A stretch of DNA of 64,000 nt from Anodontia alba. Its lineage: Eukaryota; Mollusca; Bivalvia; Lucinida; Lucinidae. The DNA lies in assembly GCA_964016985.1 (NCBI GenBank), contig OZ024835.1:68588812-68652811 (forward strand). The letters are read 5' to 3'. Of this stretch, positions 9,743 through 20,658 are shown one piece after another (the stretch's first letter is position 1; each line of letters begins with the position of its first letter). Made by a program: the position numbers and the translations under genes. The notes under the pieces were generated by a model, which saw only the letters and a program-made list of their open reading frames with translations, did no database searches and was not told the origin of the DNA.

Positions 9743-9910
9743 GTTTGTGTTGAGGGTTTACGGCCCAGTAAACCAAATGGGTTCATATCGAGCGCGGTCA
9801 GTTTACCTAACCACGCTTTAACTGGGCAGGGGCAGGATTAGTCCTCTAAGCGGTTAACTAGTATTGTGCACATTCTTTCGCCAAAAACTTACAACTGTCC
9901 TTCTTGACCT
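9743..9910 (-). mobile_element. SINE-1 copy, 5' truncated
   Basis: Matches the SINE-1 tail and body (TTTACGGCCCAGTAAACC, CCTCTAAGCGGTTAACTAG, CACATTCTTTCGCCA) but lacks the tRNA-like head, as expected from incomplete reverse transcription. No clear target duplication is visible. Confidence 0.75.
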
Positions 9911-10213
9911 TACAAATAAAAGCTAGCAACAACCTGAATTAAGTGATAGGGATGATGGATAACCCTGACTTAAAAACAATTCATTCAGATGGTCTGAGTC
10001 GGAACTTTTTATGTGTGTTTCTCGGCCCACCGGGGTTTAACGGGTGTTTTCTTTTGCTCCAGTATTCCAGTGGTGTTGTTTGTCATCCCGTGGGGACCTC
10101 TAAGTGCTCAACCCGTTGTTTGTGTTGCGTCTTCATCTTTGCTTCATTATAGGCTTTATCTGTGATCTAGATTCACAGATGGGTTAGAAGACCACCACGC
10201 GGACCAAATAAAT

Positions 10214-10552
10214 ACAGTCGAACCTCGTTATCTCGAACTCGCTTATTTTGAATTACCGCTTATCGTGAAGTGAAAATTTGGTCCCTGTTTTAACATGAAA
10301 CTATGACAACAGGTAACAAAATAATGTGGAAAAGAGGAGAAATTGCTCCTAAGGAGCAATTTCTCCTCTTTTCCACATTATTTTGTATGTATATTTCTAA
10401 CTTCAGGAGTCAAACTACATATTCATTTGTTAAATGTGGTTGTTCAATTTATTGTTTTCCTCACTCTCTCAACTCTGATATGTCGAAGTACGTATATCTC
10501 TAAGTGTTTCAGTGAGTCTCTTGGAATTCGAGATAACGGGAGTCGACAGTAT
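10214..10552 (+). mobile_element. MITE-C, complete
   Basis: TA-flanked CAGTCGAACCTCGTTATCTC to GATAACGGGAGTCGACAG. The core is a perfect inverted repeat, AGAGGAGAAATTGCTCCTA with AGGAGCAATTTCTCCTC. Confidence 0.85.
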
Positions 10553-10730
10553 ATGTTTTTTACAACTTTAGAAACTGAGGGCGAGGGCTGGGCTCCCGTA
10601 AAACTAGCTTGAGCTCCCAGTAATATATTATTGGCCGTTCCAATTATTGTGGTACTTTTTGTTAAACGTTTTGTAGTGTTTCACTTACAAATGTTTTTTT
10701 TTCTTTTAACAATTATGTAAGTTAAGATGT

Positions 10731-11080
10731 ACAGTCGACTCTCGTTATCTCGAATTCCAAGGGATTCTCTGAAAAACTTCGAGATAGCCGTATCTTGACA
10801 TATCGGATTTGAAAAATTGAGGAAAAAATAAATCGATTAACCACATTTAACAAGTATATATGTAATTGGACTCTTGAAGTTGGAGATATGTTGAAAATAT
10901 TGTGGAAAAGAGGAGAAATTGCTCCTAAGGAGCAATTTCTCCTCTTTTCCACAATATTTTTTTTTTTTACATTTTTACATGTTGTTAGATTTTCATTTTT
11001 AGGCAGGGACCAGATTTTCACTTCGAGATAAGCGGTTATTCGAGATAAGCGAGGTGGAGATAGCGAGAGTCAACTGTATA
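10731..11080 (+). mobile_element. MITE-C, complete, TA-flanked
   Basis: Runs from TACAGTCGACTCTCGTTATC to AGCGAGAGTCAACTGTA with the same perfect core. Compared with the copy at 10214 the outer arms are swapped relative to each other, showing the element inserts in either orientation. Confidence 0.85.
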
Positions 11081-11211
11081 TTATTACGTTTGGGTAACAG
11101 AGTTGCCAGCTTTCTGGGAAAGAGTTGCCAGCTCTGCTTGCCATCTGTTCATTTTGTGGCGGTTTAATTGTTTTTTGTCCGCCTTTCCCTTTGGTGTTGA
11201 GAAACTGATGT

Positions 11212-11463
11212 GGATCGCATTGATTTTTTTATTTGGCTTTTACGGCCCTTTCAAGAATATTTCACTTACATCGAGCAAATCGTTTTATCAAAGGTGGGCG
11301 AAAACCGGAGAACCCGGGGAAAAACCACCTGACCATACGTAAGCAGAACTTGGCTTTCCCACATGTGACCCGAGCGAGGCTCGAACCACAGCGGTGAGAA
11401 ACCTAATGGATTAAGAGTCAGCTCTCTTATCCACTAGGATACGGGAGCCCGCTGGATCGTATT
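11212..11463 (-). mobile_element. SINE-2 copy with 11-bp target-site duplication
   Basis: Bounded by GGATCGCATTG (11212-11222) and GGATCGTATTG (11453-11463), one mismatch. On the minus strand it starts with a tRNA-like head GGGCTCCCGTATCCTAGTGG with B-box-like GGTTCGAGCC, then a body, then a tail that ends in A-rich sequence. The tail segment shares TTTTACGGCCC with SINE-1. It is not a functional tRNA. Confidence 0.8.
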
Positions 11464-11620
11464 GTATCAGTTCCTGAGTTCACTTATTGATTTTATCAAT
11501 AAAAGTTATATAGCCATTTTTGAAGCAGTACAGAGGTATATCCAAAGAACGAAAAAATTTTAAGAAAGTTAATCAGTCACACTCGTACATGTATCAGTCA
11601 TTATTTGTACCAGACTAAAT

Positions 11621-11898
11621 CATCACGAAAACATACCTATAAAATTCTGATCCCCTTAAACCCCACTTTTATATAGTAAAACTGAGGTTTACAGGGGTAT
11701 ACATTATTTTTCTTAGTTCTGCTCAAAAACATAGATTGTGGTACTCGTTAGAACCGCCTCGATGAGGCGGTTCTAACAAGGACCCACAATCTATGTTTTG
11801 AGCAAAAATATGAAAAATATCAGAACTTTTTATCTGAAAATTTTCATTTTTTGATGGTGAAATTTTCAATATATTTGAATAGGCATGTTTTCGTATTG
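11621..11898 (-). mobile_element. MITE-B, complete
   Basis: CATCACGAAAACATACCTAT to GGCATGTTTTCGTATTG. The core pairs CCGCCTCGATGAGGCGG with flanking arms. Confidence 0.85.
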
Positions 11899-12485
11899 GG
11901 ACTTTAAATAGTGACAGTGATTCGGAGCATACATCGATGATATCACTCGGATCTCTCTCTCCTGCACCACTCACAGTCCCCTTCTTACTATATTCATAGT
12001 CTTCGTAAAATCTGCTCCATAGTTCTTAATTTCTTTCCCTCCCTCTGTTTTTCTTCATTATATCTTGTGTAATTTGTTTCTTGTTTCTCTTCTTATTCTC
12101 ATTTTATGTTTGCTCATCTCTTCATGTCAAACTTCACAATTATTATTTATTAATAAATTGTTATTACTTGAAGAGGACCACTGGAAACTAACCATTCAGG
12201 ATTTGCTTGTATACTCATATTTCTGACAATGATCACATCCTAGGAAAGGAACTAAATAAGCTTTTATGCTTTCGTTCTAATCCTATTGTTGTACTTTTGT
12301 ATGTGTTGTATATGTAAACATTTCGAAAATAAATATGTTTAAACCAATAAAAGCTAACAATACTTACAGTACTTTTTTTTTTTTTTTTTCATAGAAAGTA
12401 AGACTTGATGTTTCAAAATTGGAATGAAATAACAAGCCTTATTTTCTGGTGATTTAGCCTACAGAGGGTTGATCCTTAAAATATA
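11899..12485. other. No gene recognised
   Basis: AT-rich sequence with a T tract at about 12373-12389 and no recognisable element or coding region. Confidence 0.4.
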
Positions 12486-12840
12486 CAGTCGAACCTCAAT
12501 GGCTCGAACATATTTGGGACCATGGAAATTCATTCGAGACATGGGTAGTTCGAGCCACTGAGGGTTAATCATGGCACCAGTTCAGGAAGCAAATAGCGAT
12601 AATTTAGGGAAATCTTGATTTTCTACACAGTGATGGTATGTTGAGTGTACTCATTAGAATCGCCTCGATGAGGCGATTCTAATGAGTGCACACAATATAC
12701 AATTTCACGATAAAATAAGAAAATTTCCTTAAATATTTGTTTTCTTGAGCTATCAGAAGAATTTCGTAGGGACTCAAAAACGAGTTCGAATTAGCCATGG
12801 TAAACGAACCATCGGTGTTCGAGCTATCGAGGTTCGACTG
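12486..12840 (+). mobile_element. MITE-A, best reference copy
   Basis: TA-flanked. Left end CAGTCGAACCTCAATGGCTC, right end the inverse GCTATCGAGGTTCGACTG. The core reads GTACTCATTAGAATCGCCTC then its complement. It has no coding capacity. The CAGT termini and TA target fit pogo/Tigger-like DNA transposons. Confidence 0.9.
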
Positions 12841-12854
12841 TATATGGGCCGTGT

Positions 12855-13015
12855 GTCTTTGGGCATATGCGGACAGCGAAGGCCTAGATCAGTCAGATTA
12901 GGGTCTTCCTTGTCCGTTAACAGAACTACAGAATGTATGAATGTAGAGCAAAGGCCCGGATGATACTTTGCGCATGCGCAGGATCTCAATTTGCACATTT
13001 AGCGCATGTTGGAAG
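12855..13015. mobile_element. E-family repeat, long form
   Basis: GGGCATATGCGGACAGCGAA, a shortened hairpin, TTGTCCGTTAACAG, then GCGCATGCGCAGGATCTC and GGAAGGCAC. The same order of blocks is seen at 30775-31040 and 42325-42430. Confidence 0.65.
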
Positions 13016-13124
13016 GCACTTTTTCGCCTGACTTGGCCCGTATGAGACGAAACACGTAATAAGACACTGATATTTGCCTAGGACAGATGTAGCATCCGAT
13101 GCCTATCTGTATTACTAGCTGTTT

Positions 13125-13410
13125 TGAGTTGAGATTTAATGGCCCTGTCAACAGTATTTCAGTCGTGTTGAGCCGTCTCGAGAGGGAGCAAGAAAAAACA
13201 TTAGGGTAAGAAAAGGCCCGATCCTTGAACTTGCTTCAAGTGAGGCAAGATTTTGAGTTTGAATTGATATTAAATCTCGACATGATTGAATATTGTTAAC
13301 TGATTCGTTAACCCCACTCCTCCAGCCCCCCCCCACCCCCCCCCCCCCCCCCCACACACACGCCTGTCAACAATATTTCAATCATGTCGAGCTTCAAGTA
13401 AGGCAAGAAC
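13125..13410. mobile_element. SINE-like 3' domain fragments and poly-C
   Basis: GTTGAGATTTAATGGCCC then GTCAACAGTATTTCAGTCGT aligns with the tails of SINE-1 and SINE-2. A second fragment lies at about 13365-13400 and an inverted one near 13270-13300. A C-rich tract (13326-13353) lies between. Confidence 0.5.
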
Positions 13411-13499
13411 TTTCATCCCAAAAGCCAGTGATGGCAGGGCGAACCTTCCGTAAGTTTCAGAGGAGCACAGCTACATCCACAATTCACACTTCATGGGCC

Positions 13500-14700
13500 A
13501 GTGCTGTTTGGCAAGGAGACAGCAAAGGTCCGTATGAAAACAGTGAAGGCCCACAAGGAGACAATGATAGCCCGCACTGAGACAGAGAAGTCCCGACGGA
13601 GATAGCGAAGGTCTGCACAGAAACAGCAAATGCCCGCACGGATACAGAGAAGGTCCGCACGGAGAGAGTGATGGTCCGCACGGAGACAGTGAAGGTCAGC
13701 ATGGAGTCAGCGACTGCCTATACGGAAACAGAGAATGTCCGCACAGAGACAGCAAATGTCCATACGAAGACAGCGAATGCCTACACGGAGACAGCGAATG
13801 CCTGCATGGAGACAGCGAATATACGCACAGACAACGAATGTACACGAAGAGACAGCGAAGGTCCACCCAGAGACAGCGAATGCCCCCTGGAGCAGCGAAG
13901 GTACTCACAGACAGCGAATGCTCAAACGGAGACGGAGAAGGTCCGCACGGAGACAGTGAAGATCCGCATGGAGACAGCGAAGGTCCACACGGAGACAGTG
14001 AAGGTCCGCACGGAGACAGTGAAGGTCCGCACGGAGACAGGGAAGATCCGCATGGAGACAGCGAAGGTCCGCACGAAGACAGCGAAGGTCCGCACGGAGA
14101 CAGTGAAGGTCCGCACGGAGACAGGGAAGATCCGCATGGAGACAGCGAAGGTCCGCACGAAGACAGTGAAGGTCCGCACGGAGACAGGGAAGATCCGCAT
14201 GGAGACAGCGAAGGTCCGCACGAAGACAGTGAAGGTCCGCACGGAGGCAGGGAAGATCCGCATGGAGACAGCGAAGGTCCGCCTAGAGACAGGGAAGGTC
14301 CGCACGGAGAGGGAAGATCCGCATGGAGACAGTGAAGGTCCGCCTAGGGACAGGGAAGGGCCGCACGAGACATGCAGCAAAGGTCCGCCTAGAGACAGCG
14401 AATGCCCACACAGCGACAGCTAAGGTACTCAGACAGCGAATGCCCACACGGAGACAGAGAAGGTCCGCACAGACAGCGAAGGTCCGCACGGAGACAGGGA
14501 AGATCCGCACGGAGACAGGGAAGATCCGCATGGAGACAGGGAAAGTCCGCATAGACAGGGGAGGTCCACACAGAGACGGCCAATGCCCACGTGGAGGCAG
14601 TGAATGGCCGCATGGAGACAAGTCACGCATGGATACGAATAGTCACACACAGAGACAGCAAAGTCAGGCACGGAAACAGCGAATGTCCACATGGTAACAG
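13500..14700. repeat. 21-bp minisatellite with higher-order repeats
   Basis: Unit GTCCGCACGGAGACAGTGAAG (shown shifted: GGTCCGCACGGAGACAGTGA). Over 50 copies, best conserved between 13920 and 14340, where variants ending GTGAAG, GGGAAGATC and GCGAAG alternate in ~63-84-bp higher-order units. Because 21 is divisible by 3, long open frames persist in several frames and on both strands (heptads such as VRTETVK). That is expected from the period and is not by itself evidence for a protein. Confidence 0.85.
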
Positions 14701-14784
14701 TAAGACTGGCTCGGAGCTGGACCTTCATTTTATGCATGCGCGATAAGACCACTTTTCTCATGACGTCCAAAATAAACGGTTCAT

Positions 14785-14988
14785 TGACGCTAAGCATGTT
14801 GAGTAAAATTTCAGCAGATGATATTTTAACATTTATCATTATTTTTCCCAGAAAATAGGCTCTGACATTTCTTGCAAATTGTCTTATTCCTTTGCAGACA
14901 ATTTGAATGAAATGTCAGTCTATTTTCTAGGAAAAATAAGAAAAGTATAATCAAGCTGCCTGCTAAGTTTACCCAGAGAGTGGTAAAG
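14785..14988. mobile_element. MITE-H
   Basis: Left end CATTGACGCTAAGCATGTTG, right end TTTACCCAGAGAGTGGTAA. Core arms are CTGACATTTCTTGCAAATTG and complement. Confidence 0.7.
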
Positions 14989-15900
14989 GTAAGATGCAGA
15001 CAACCTTACTTACCAAGCACTGTCAACACCGCCAAAGTTGTAACCACGTGCAACCACTGCCTGCGTCTAGAGCACAGACTTCTCCATACTCTGATTCTGG
15101 GTATCATTATCACTTGTACACGCGCAACCACACCAATTCGATGAGTTTCTTTTCCTGGCTATCTGTGTACACAAATCATGTACACTGTTCCTTCCGCTCC
15201 GTTGCATTTTTGCAAATGTGTTCTTGCACGGACTGTCTCTTTCACGCATGGATGGTTCGCTTATATCGAGATCTTGCACATGCACTTCAGCATATAACAA
15301 TTTTTACAGTGTGGAAAGGCTAACTAATTAGCCTTTCCACACTGCAAAAAACGTCCGTAGTTTTAACAGTGAAATAACTGGCAATCTGATGCCACGGGCC
15401 CGTATGCAGACTTTTGAAATGGGAGTGCGAAATTTTAGCTATGCTGAAAAAGTGGGGTGGGGGTGGGGCGGAGGGGGGGGGGGGGTGAAAATGCTAAGAA
15501 AATGCCGATTTTGGGGGCCAAAATAAGGGGTGTAAGGTGTGTTTTGGTTAAAAAAAACTGCAAGTTTTGAAGTAATTTGAAGATTTGAAGTAATTTGCCC
15601 TTGCACCACCCCCTCTCCCATCCCGAACCCCTCTCCCCGCCCTGCGTATTTTAACAGGCGCCCGTACAACTTTTGCAAGAATAATCTTTTAGGATAGGGC
15701 AACGGTGGATAGCCTTACTATACGATATGGTAGCCCGTAACCCTACTCTGGCCTGCTTACCATATTTTGCCCAAACCTGTCGATTGCTGCGACTGAGTTC
15801 AAGGCATTCTACCGTAGAGAGATTTCTTTTACAGTACACCAGAGGCGGATTCAATGGTGGTTCGGGGTCGGGGCTCAGTCGACGCCCCCTTTAACTCAAT
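14989..15900. other. No gene recognised; small hairpin and G-tract
   Basis: A short perfect hairpin lies at 15303-15346 (CAGTGTGGAAAGGCTAA and complement). A G-rich tract spans about 15451-15487. Around 15560-15610 ATTTGAAG repeats. No coding exon could be defended. Confidence 0.5.
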
Positions 15901-15901
15901 A

Positions 15902-16171
15902 CAGTCGAACTTCAATGGCTCGAACATCTTTGGGACCATAGAAAATTGTTCGAGACATGGGTAGTTCGAGCCACTGAGGGTTAATCATGGTGCCAGGTCA
16001 GGAAGCAAATAGCGATAATTTAGGGAATTTTTTCTTGATTTTCTACACAATAATTGTATGTTGAGCGTACTCATTTGCATGAAGTGCTAGATCCCATTTT
16101 CTAGGAAAATAATAATAATAATAATACCATCAGTTTGTCGTCTGCTGAATTTGCCCATAGCATGGTTAGTG
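15902..16171 (+). mobile_element. Chimera: MITE-A 5' half joined to MITE-H 3' half
   Basis: 15902-16073 is MITE-A from CAGTCGAACTTCAATGGC up to GTACTCATT in its core arm. From 16074 it continues as the right half of MITE-H (TGCATGAAGTGCTAG...GTCGTCTGCTGAATTTGCCC). A short AAT microsatellite interrupts the H part at ~16107. This is the second A half in the window that breaks in its core. Confidence 0.75.
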
Positions 16172-16175
16172 TTAA

Positions 16176-16381
16176 CCCTTATCATGCTAAATAAATTAAG
16201 ATGTCACATCCACTTCCAGTTGTCAGCCAAGCAGATAACTTTATCCAGGTTGTTAATACAAATTCACATACTTAATGGCAAACAGTGCAGATCCAGATCA
16301 GTTGGCTTCTTCAGAAACCAACTGATCTGGTTCTACACTGTTTGCAAAGGCAGGGTATATCCGGGTTCAGCACGACAATTT
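16176..16381 (+). mobile_element. D-element frame v, TTAA-flanked
   Basis: TTAA at 16172-16175 and 16382-16385. Ends CCCTTATCATGCTAAA and TTCAGCACGACAATTT. The hairpin core at 16279-16345 uses an unusual centre, AGTTGGCTTCTTCAGAAACC, instead of the common GACGCCGC type. Confidence 0.75.
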
Positions 16382-16395
16382 TTAAGAGTTAGAAA

Positions 16396-16854
16396 GAACA
16401 GTATTTTCAGAGGAAAACGTGTGTCCCCCACCAGTTTGAACAAGCATATTGTTGAAATAGGTCGTATCTATAATTTATTTTGTGTGTGTGCGTGAGTGCG
16501 TGTGTGTGGTCGATGTGGGGAGGGTGAGGGATTCAGTAATAATTTTAGTAATTTTGTGGGGTAAAAACAAAGACTGTTTGACATGTATCTCTTGCACCTC
16601 CTCACCTTTCCCAAGACGAATAAATACCTTTCTTTATGTCAGTGAACTTGCATCAAACCTGTAAGATGCCAAGTTATCAGCTACAAATATGAATTCAGTC
16701 ACAATACTGATATCAGTTACTTGTTAAGTACAACAAGATATGAAGAAAACTGCTTTAGCCTTTCATTAAATGCTCTTTTTCAGAGGAAATAAAAATATCT
16801 GTGACATACCCTAAACACATATGGCAATATGGTGCAGACAAGCCATTTATCAAC
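16396..16854. other. No gene recognised
   Basis: Contains a short TG-rich run at ~16480-16510. No element or exon is identified. Confidence 0.4.
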
Positions 16855-17740
16855 ATTCTGAGACCTTGTATGACCTTGAAAAGGGGGGCATGGTCACCCA
16901 AATGAAATCAGTCCATGTCCCAGCAATATATCTGTGCTAAGACCTTGTGTGACCTTGAAAATAAGGTCAAGGTCACAAGAATATAGCTTTGTAAGTTTGG
17001 TTAAATTTTCCATTTCTTCATGAGATAGGGTGCAGACAAGCCATTTTCCAAAATCTAAGCACTCGTATGACCTTGAAAATAGGGTCAAGGTCACCAAAAT
17101 CTAATCAGTTCTTGTCCCTGTTTTAAGAATATAGCTGCGCAAGTTTGGTCAAAACCCATCCATCCATTCAGGAGAAAGGATGCAGACAAGCCATTTTCCA
17201 ACAATCTAAGTCCTCATGTGACCTTGGAAATGGAGTCAAGGTCACCAAAATCTAATCACTTCTTTTCCATTTCACAACAGTATAGATGTACAAATTCGGC
17301 CCAAATCCATCCATTCATTCAGGAGATAGGGTGCAGACAAGTCATTTTCCAAGAATCTAAGCCCTCGTGTTACCTTGAAAATGGGGTTAAGGTCACCAAA
17401 ATATAATCAGTTCTTGTCTCTGTCTCAGCAATGTAGCTGTGCAAGTTTGGTCAATATCCATCCGTTCATTCAGGAGATAGGATGCAGACAAGCCATTTTC
17501 CAACAATCTAAGCCGTCATGTGACCTTGAAAATGGGGTCAAGGTCACCAAAATCTGACCAGTTCTTTTGCACGCTTCAACAATATAGATGTACAAGTTTG
17601 GGCAACATCCATCCATTCATTCAGGAGATAGGGTGCAGACAAGCCATTTCCAACAATCTAAGCCCTCATGTGACCTTGAAAATGGGGTCAAGGTCACCAA
17701 AATCTAATTAGTTCCTTTACATGTCCCAGCAATGTAGATG
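16855..17740 (+). repeat. Tandem repeat, ~150-bp unit
   Basis: Six to seven copies. The marker ACCTTGAAAATGGGGTCAAG occurs near 17070, 17220, 17370, 17521 and 17671. The unit also has GCAGACAAGCCATTTTCCAA and CCATCCATTCATTCAGGAGA. Open frames of ~60 codons recur once per unit and are artefacts. Confidence 0.85.
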
Positions 17741-17853
17741 AGTCTTCGCTGTGCGCACATGCAATTATGCAGGAAATGCTATGGCCCGGTTCATAAATTG
17801 ATGCAGCCCTTATGCTGTTCGAGTATGTGAACAGGATGCAAAGATCCTGATCA

Positions 17854-18099
17854 GGGCCCAGTTGTTCAAAGCATCGTTAGCTTAACGAGCTCGTTAGTGG
17901 TCAAAATGTTAACTGTTCTAGTAAGTATAATGTCTAATTCACAGGTATTTTTGCTGAAAAAAATGTGAGTAGCTTTTGCAAATGCAAAAGCTACTCACAT
18001 TTTTTTCAGCAAAAATATTAGCATATATGTTATATTTAATGATTAAAGTTTTAACGATATGTTAACTTACGACATCGTTAGTTTTGAACAACTGGGCCC
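17854..18099. mobile_element. MITE-F, complete
   Basis: Terminal inverted repeats GGGCCCAGTTGTTCAAA and complement. Subterminal TTAACGAGCTCGTTA. The core hairpin GTGAGTAGCTTTTGCA and complement is flanked by TGCTGAAAAAA arms. It sits in E-type sequence (GATCCTGATCA ... GATGGATCAGAC). Confidence 0.85.
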
Positions 18100-19347
18100 A
18101 GATGGATCAGACTGACAAGCTTATCTGGTCCTTCGTTGTTCGTAGTTGTATCAGAGACTTGTACACTGTGCGCATGCACTCGCTATTATGGCTAATCGAT
18201 ACTGGAATATTGGGAGATGTCAGACTGACCAGACCACTGATTAGGGTTGAGCCTATATTTACATTAATATTTGTACTGGTAGCATGGATAGGCCTGTTCA
18301 AACATTGTAGACCTAGGTCAGACACCGCGTCAGATGTATTTGTTAAAAATTTAGAACAAGTAGGCTAGTCTAAAGTTTCCAAATGTTTAGGGCAATTACG
18401 GCATTGATCAAAGTTGTAACAAGTATATCATGAATTCAGAAAGAAACATGTCTGCCCAGTGTGGAGTAGACACATATACAATAAGGCAGAATAACCGTTT
18501 ACTAAAAGTCGACAGATTTTTCATTAAGTTGTCTGATGAATTTATTTGCCAAACCCCGAATGGCTCGTCTGGATATTCGAATTTCACACATGTTAAGAGA
18601 CAATTTTGTTCATTTATATAAATTATGAAGAGTCGTGTAGGTTTATGTAGCTTTGGTCCATTCAATACATTATGAAAGTCATATAACGTAACTGTTCAAT
18701 TAATACAAACTGTAAACAGTCACACGATTTTGTTCACTTTACATAATTACAAATAGTCATGTAACTTTGTTCAATTTATATAAATTTAAACAGTTCAGTA
18801 ACTGTGGTCAAAGTTTATAAATTTAGACAGTTAAGTTACTTTGTTCAGTTTATTTAAATGATAAATAGTCATGTAACTTTGTTCATTTTTCTATATAAAT
18901 AATGGATAGTAACGTAGTTAACATAAAGTATCAACAGTCATGTCATTTTCTTGAATTTATGGAAATTATAAAGTTTGATTAATTAAAACAAATAAGACCG
19001 TCATATACCTCTGTGCATTTTAAATCAGCTGTAAACAGTCACTTAATTAACATTGCTCAATTTATATAAGTTTATACAAGAGACACACACGCACGCACGC
19101 ACGCAGCTACCAACATGTACCAAAAAACAACAACTAAGAAACAACAACAACAAACAATATGTGGCTACCATTATTTCTACCATTGCATGTAACGCAGCGG
19201 TGCTTAGCCAGACGAAGCATGTCGATTGAATTTGTTCTTGTAACGTTGAGAATCCAATATGTCAACATTGAAAACTATTACAGACGCAGACAGACAGTGA
19301 TCTGTCAACAATTCCCTCACAGAGACTATTTTCATTGGAGAAATTGA
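18100..19347 (+). repeat. Duplicated segment, copy 1
   Basis: Collinear with 25431-28400. Shared blocks include CAGACTGACAAGCTTATC, ACATGTCTGCCCAGTGTGGA, TTTGCCAAACCCCGAATG, a CACGTAACTTTGTTCA-type minisatellite, and a 3' block with GCGGTGCTTAGCCAGACGAA. Copy 2 is longer because of later insertions. No gene is recognised in either copy. A truncated D core lies at ~18295-18335. Confidence 0.8.
18600..19080. repeat. ~36-bp degenerate minisatellite
   Basis: Repeats of AGTCATGTAACTTTGTTCA followed by TTTATATAAAT; spacing varies. Same unit as 26030-26320 and 26560-26825 in the other copy of the duplication. Confidence 0.7.
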
Positions 19348-19351
19348 TTAA

Positions 19352-19576
19352 CCCATAGTGCGATAAGCAAATTTATAGAAGAATACATTCTAAAGTTGAT
19401 TTTGTTCTTTTCAGAGAAAATAAGACTTGTCATTTCATCGGAAAATAAGACATGCCATTTCATGTGAATCGATTCACATGAAATGTCAATTCTTAATTTA
19501 TCTGAAGAAACAATAAATAAATAAATAAATAAATAAATAAAAAATAAATAAATAAATAAATTAATAAATATATACA

Positions 19577-19607
<31 letters not shown>

Positions 19608-19662
19608 ACGAATAAATAAATAAATGTCGTCTGCTGTACTTATGATTGTCTCTTCAGGAGTT
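19352..19662. mobile_element. H' element with internal AAAT microsatellite
   Basis: TTAA at 19348-19351, left end CCCATAGTGCGATAAGCAAA. Hairpin arms GACATGCCATTTCATGTG and complement, then an (AAAT)n tract at 19512-19625, then AAATGTCGTCTGCTGTACTT. The right end is cut by the MITE-B that begins at 19663. Confidence 0.7.
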
Positions 19663-19941
19663 CATCACGAAAACATGCCTATGCAATTTTGACCCCCTTA
19701 AACCCCAGTTTTATATAGTAAAACTGGGGTTTACAGGGGTATACATAATTTTTCTTATTTCTGCTCAAAAACATAGATTGTGGGTACTCGTTAGAACCGC
19801 CTCGCCGAGGCGGTTCTAACGAGTACCCACAATCTATGTTTTGATCAGAAATATGTAAAATATAGAAAATTTTTATCTGAAAATTTTCATTTTTTGGTGG
19901 TAAAATTTTCAGTATATTTGAATAGGCGTGTTTTCGTAATG
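19663..19941 (-). mobile_element. MITE-B, complete
   Basis: CATCACGAAAACATGCCTAT to GGCGTGTTTTCGTAATG. The core is a perfect inverted repeat around CGCCTCGCCGAGGCG. Inserted at the end of an H' element. Confidence 0.85.
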
Positions 19942-20029
19942 ATGCAGATGCGAACAACAAACACCCAGAATATCCTACGCAGGCATGTACGGATATAATT
20001 GAGCGCACCATATAAAACTGTGTCATCTG

Positions 20030-20100
20030 GGCATATGTGGACAGTGAGTGTCCAGACCAGACTGCGCATCTGCCTAGATCAGAACCTTACGTAGCTGTCC
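20030..20100. mobile_element. E-family hairpin
   Basis: GGGCATATGTGGACAGTGAG, an imperfect hairpin with AGACTGCGCATCTGCC, then AGCTGTCCGCTTACAG. Confidence 0.6.
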
Positions 20101-20139
20101 GCTTACAGATTTCTTGTTTACTTTCCTTCACATCAAAGC

Positions 20140-20235
20140 TTTTCTGAAAAAGGGGTCTCTAACACAGGAAAGAACTTGCTCCAAAATGGAGTAAATTCTT
20201 TCATTGTAGCGCAGACCTCTTTACGGAAGGGAAGA
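20140..20235. mobile_element. I-family hairpin
   Basis: AAAAAGGGGTCTCTAACA, AGGAAAGAACTTGCTCC and its imperfect complement GGAGTAAATTCTTTC, then AGACCTCTTT. Same family as 38330-38710 and 42815-42895. Confidence 0.55.
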
Positions 20236-20658
20236 AACTAATTTTAACAGAGTTATCTCATTTGTAAGTATATATATATATATTCCTCTTATGTTAAATA
20301 TTATGTTAAATTTAAGGATGTGTTAGATATTTTCTCACGACGTCCTACTTCAGAGACCATTCCAAATAATTTTGCAGATGTTTGGGAAGGGAGACAAATA
20401 CTTTCTGGTCCGAATAATCTCCCTTTATGACACATCAATGCACTTTAAACACGTTACATATGTTCATATGACGTCCTTCTTCAGAATCCATGCCAATTAT
20501 TTTTGCAGACTGGATAAGATCTTGCTGGAACCAGACTACTATTGACGTCACACTGTTTTGGTACCCTGAAAAATAGTCCTATCTAAAAATAGAGTGTACG
20601 GAGGAGATGTTGTATACAGTGTAAGGTAAAAAAGACCGCATTGTTCTATTTATTTCAG
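20236..20658. other. No gene; short duplication before the exon
   Basis: CGACGTCCTACTTCAGAGAC (20338 on) and GACGTCCTTCTTCAGAATCC (20470 on) start two related ~50-bp blocks. The last bases form a plausible polypyrimidine tract and acceptor (TTCTATTTATTTCAG) for the exon at 20659. Confidence 0.5.

Noticed and set aside
11380..11452. Second tRNA-like sequence
   Set aside because: Head of SINE-2, bounded by a target duplication.
13668..14423. 251-residue open frame of heptad repeats
   Set aside because: The 21-bp period keeps several frames on both strands open at once, with no start context, splice signal or domain. Treated as a by-product.
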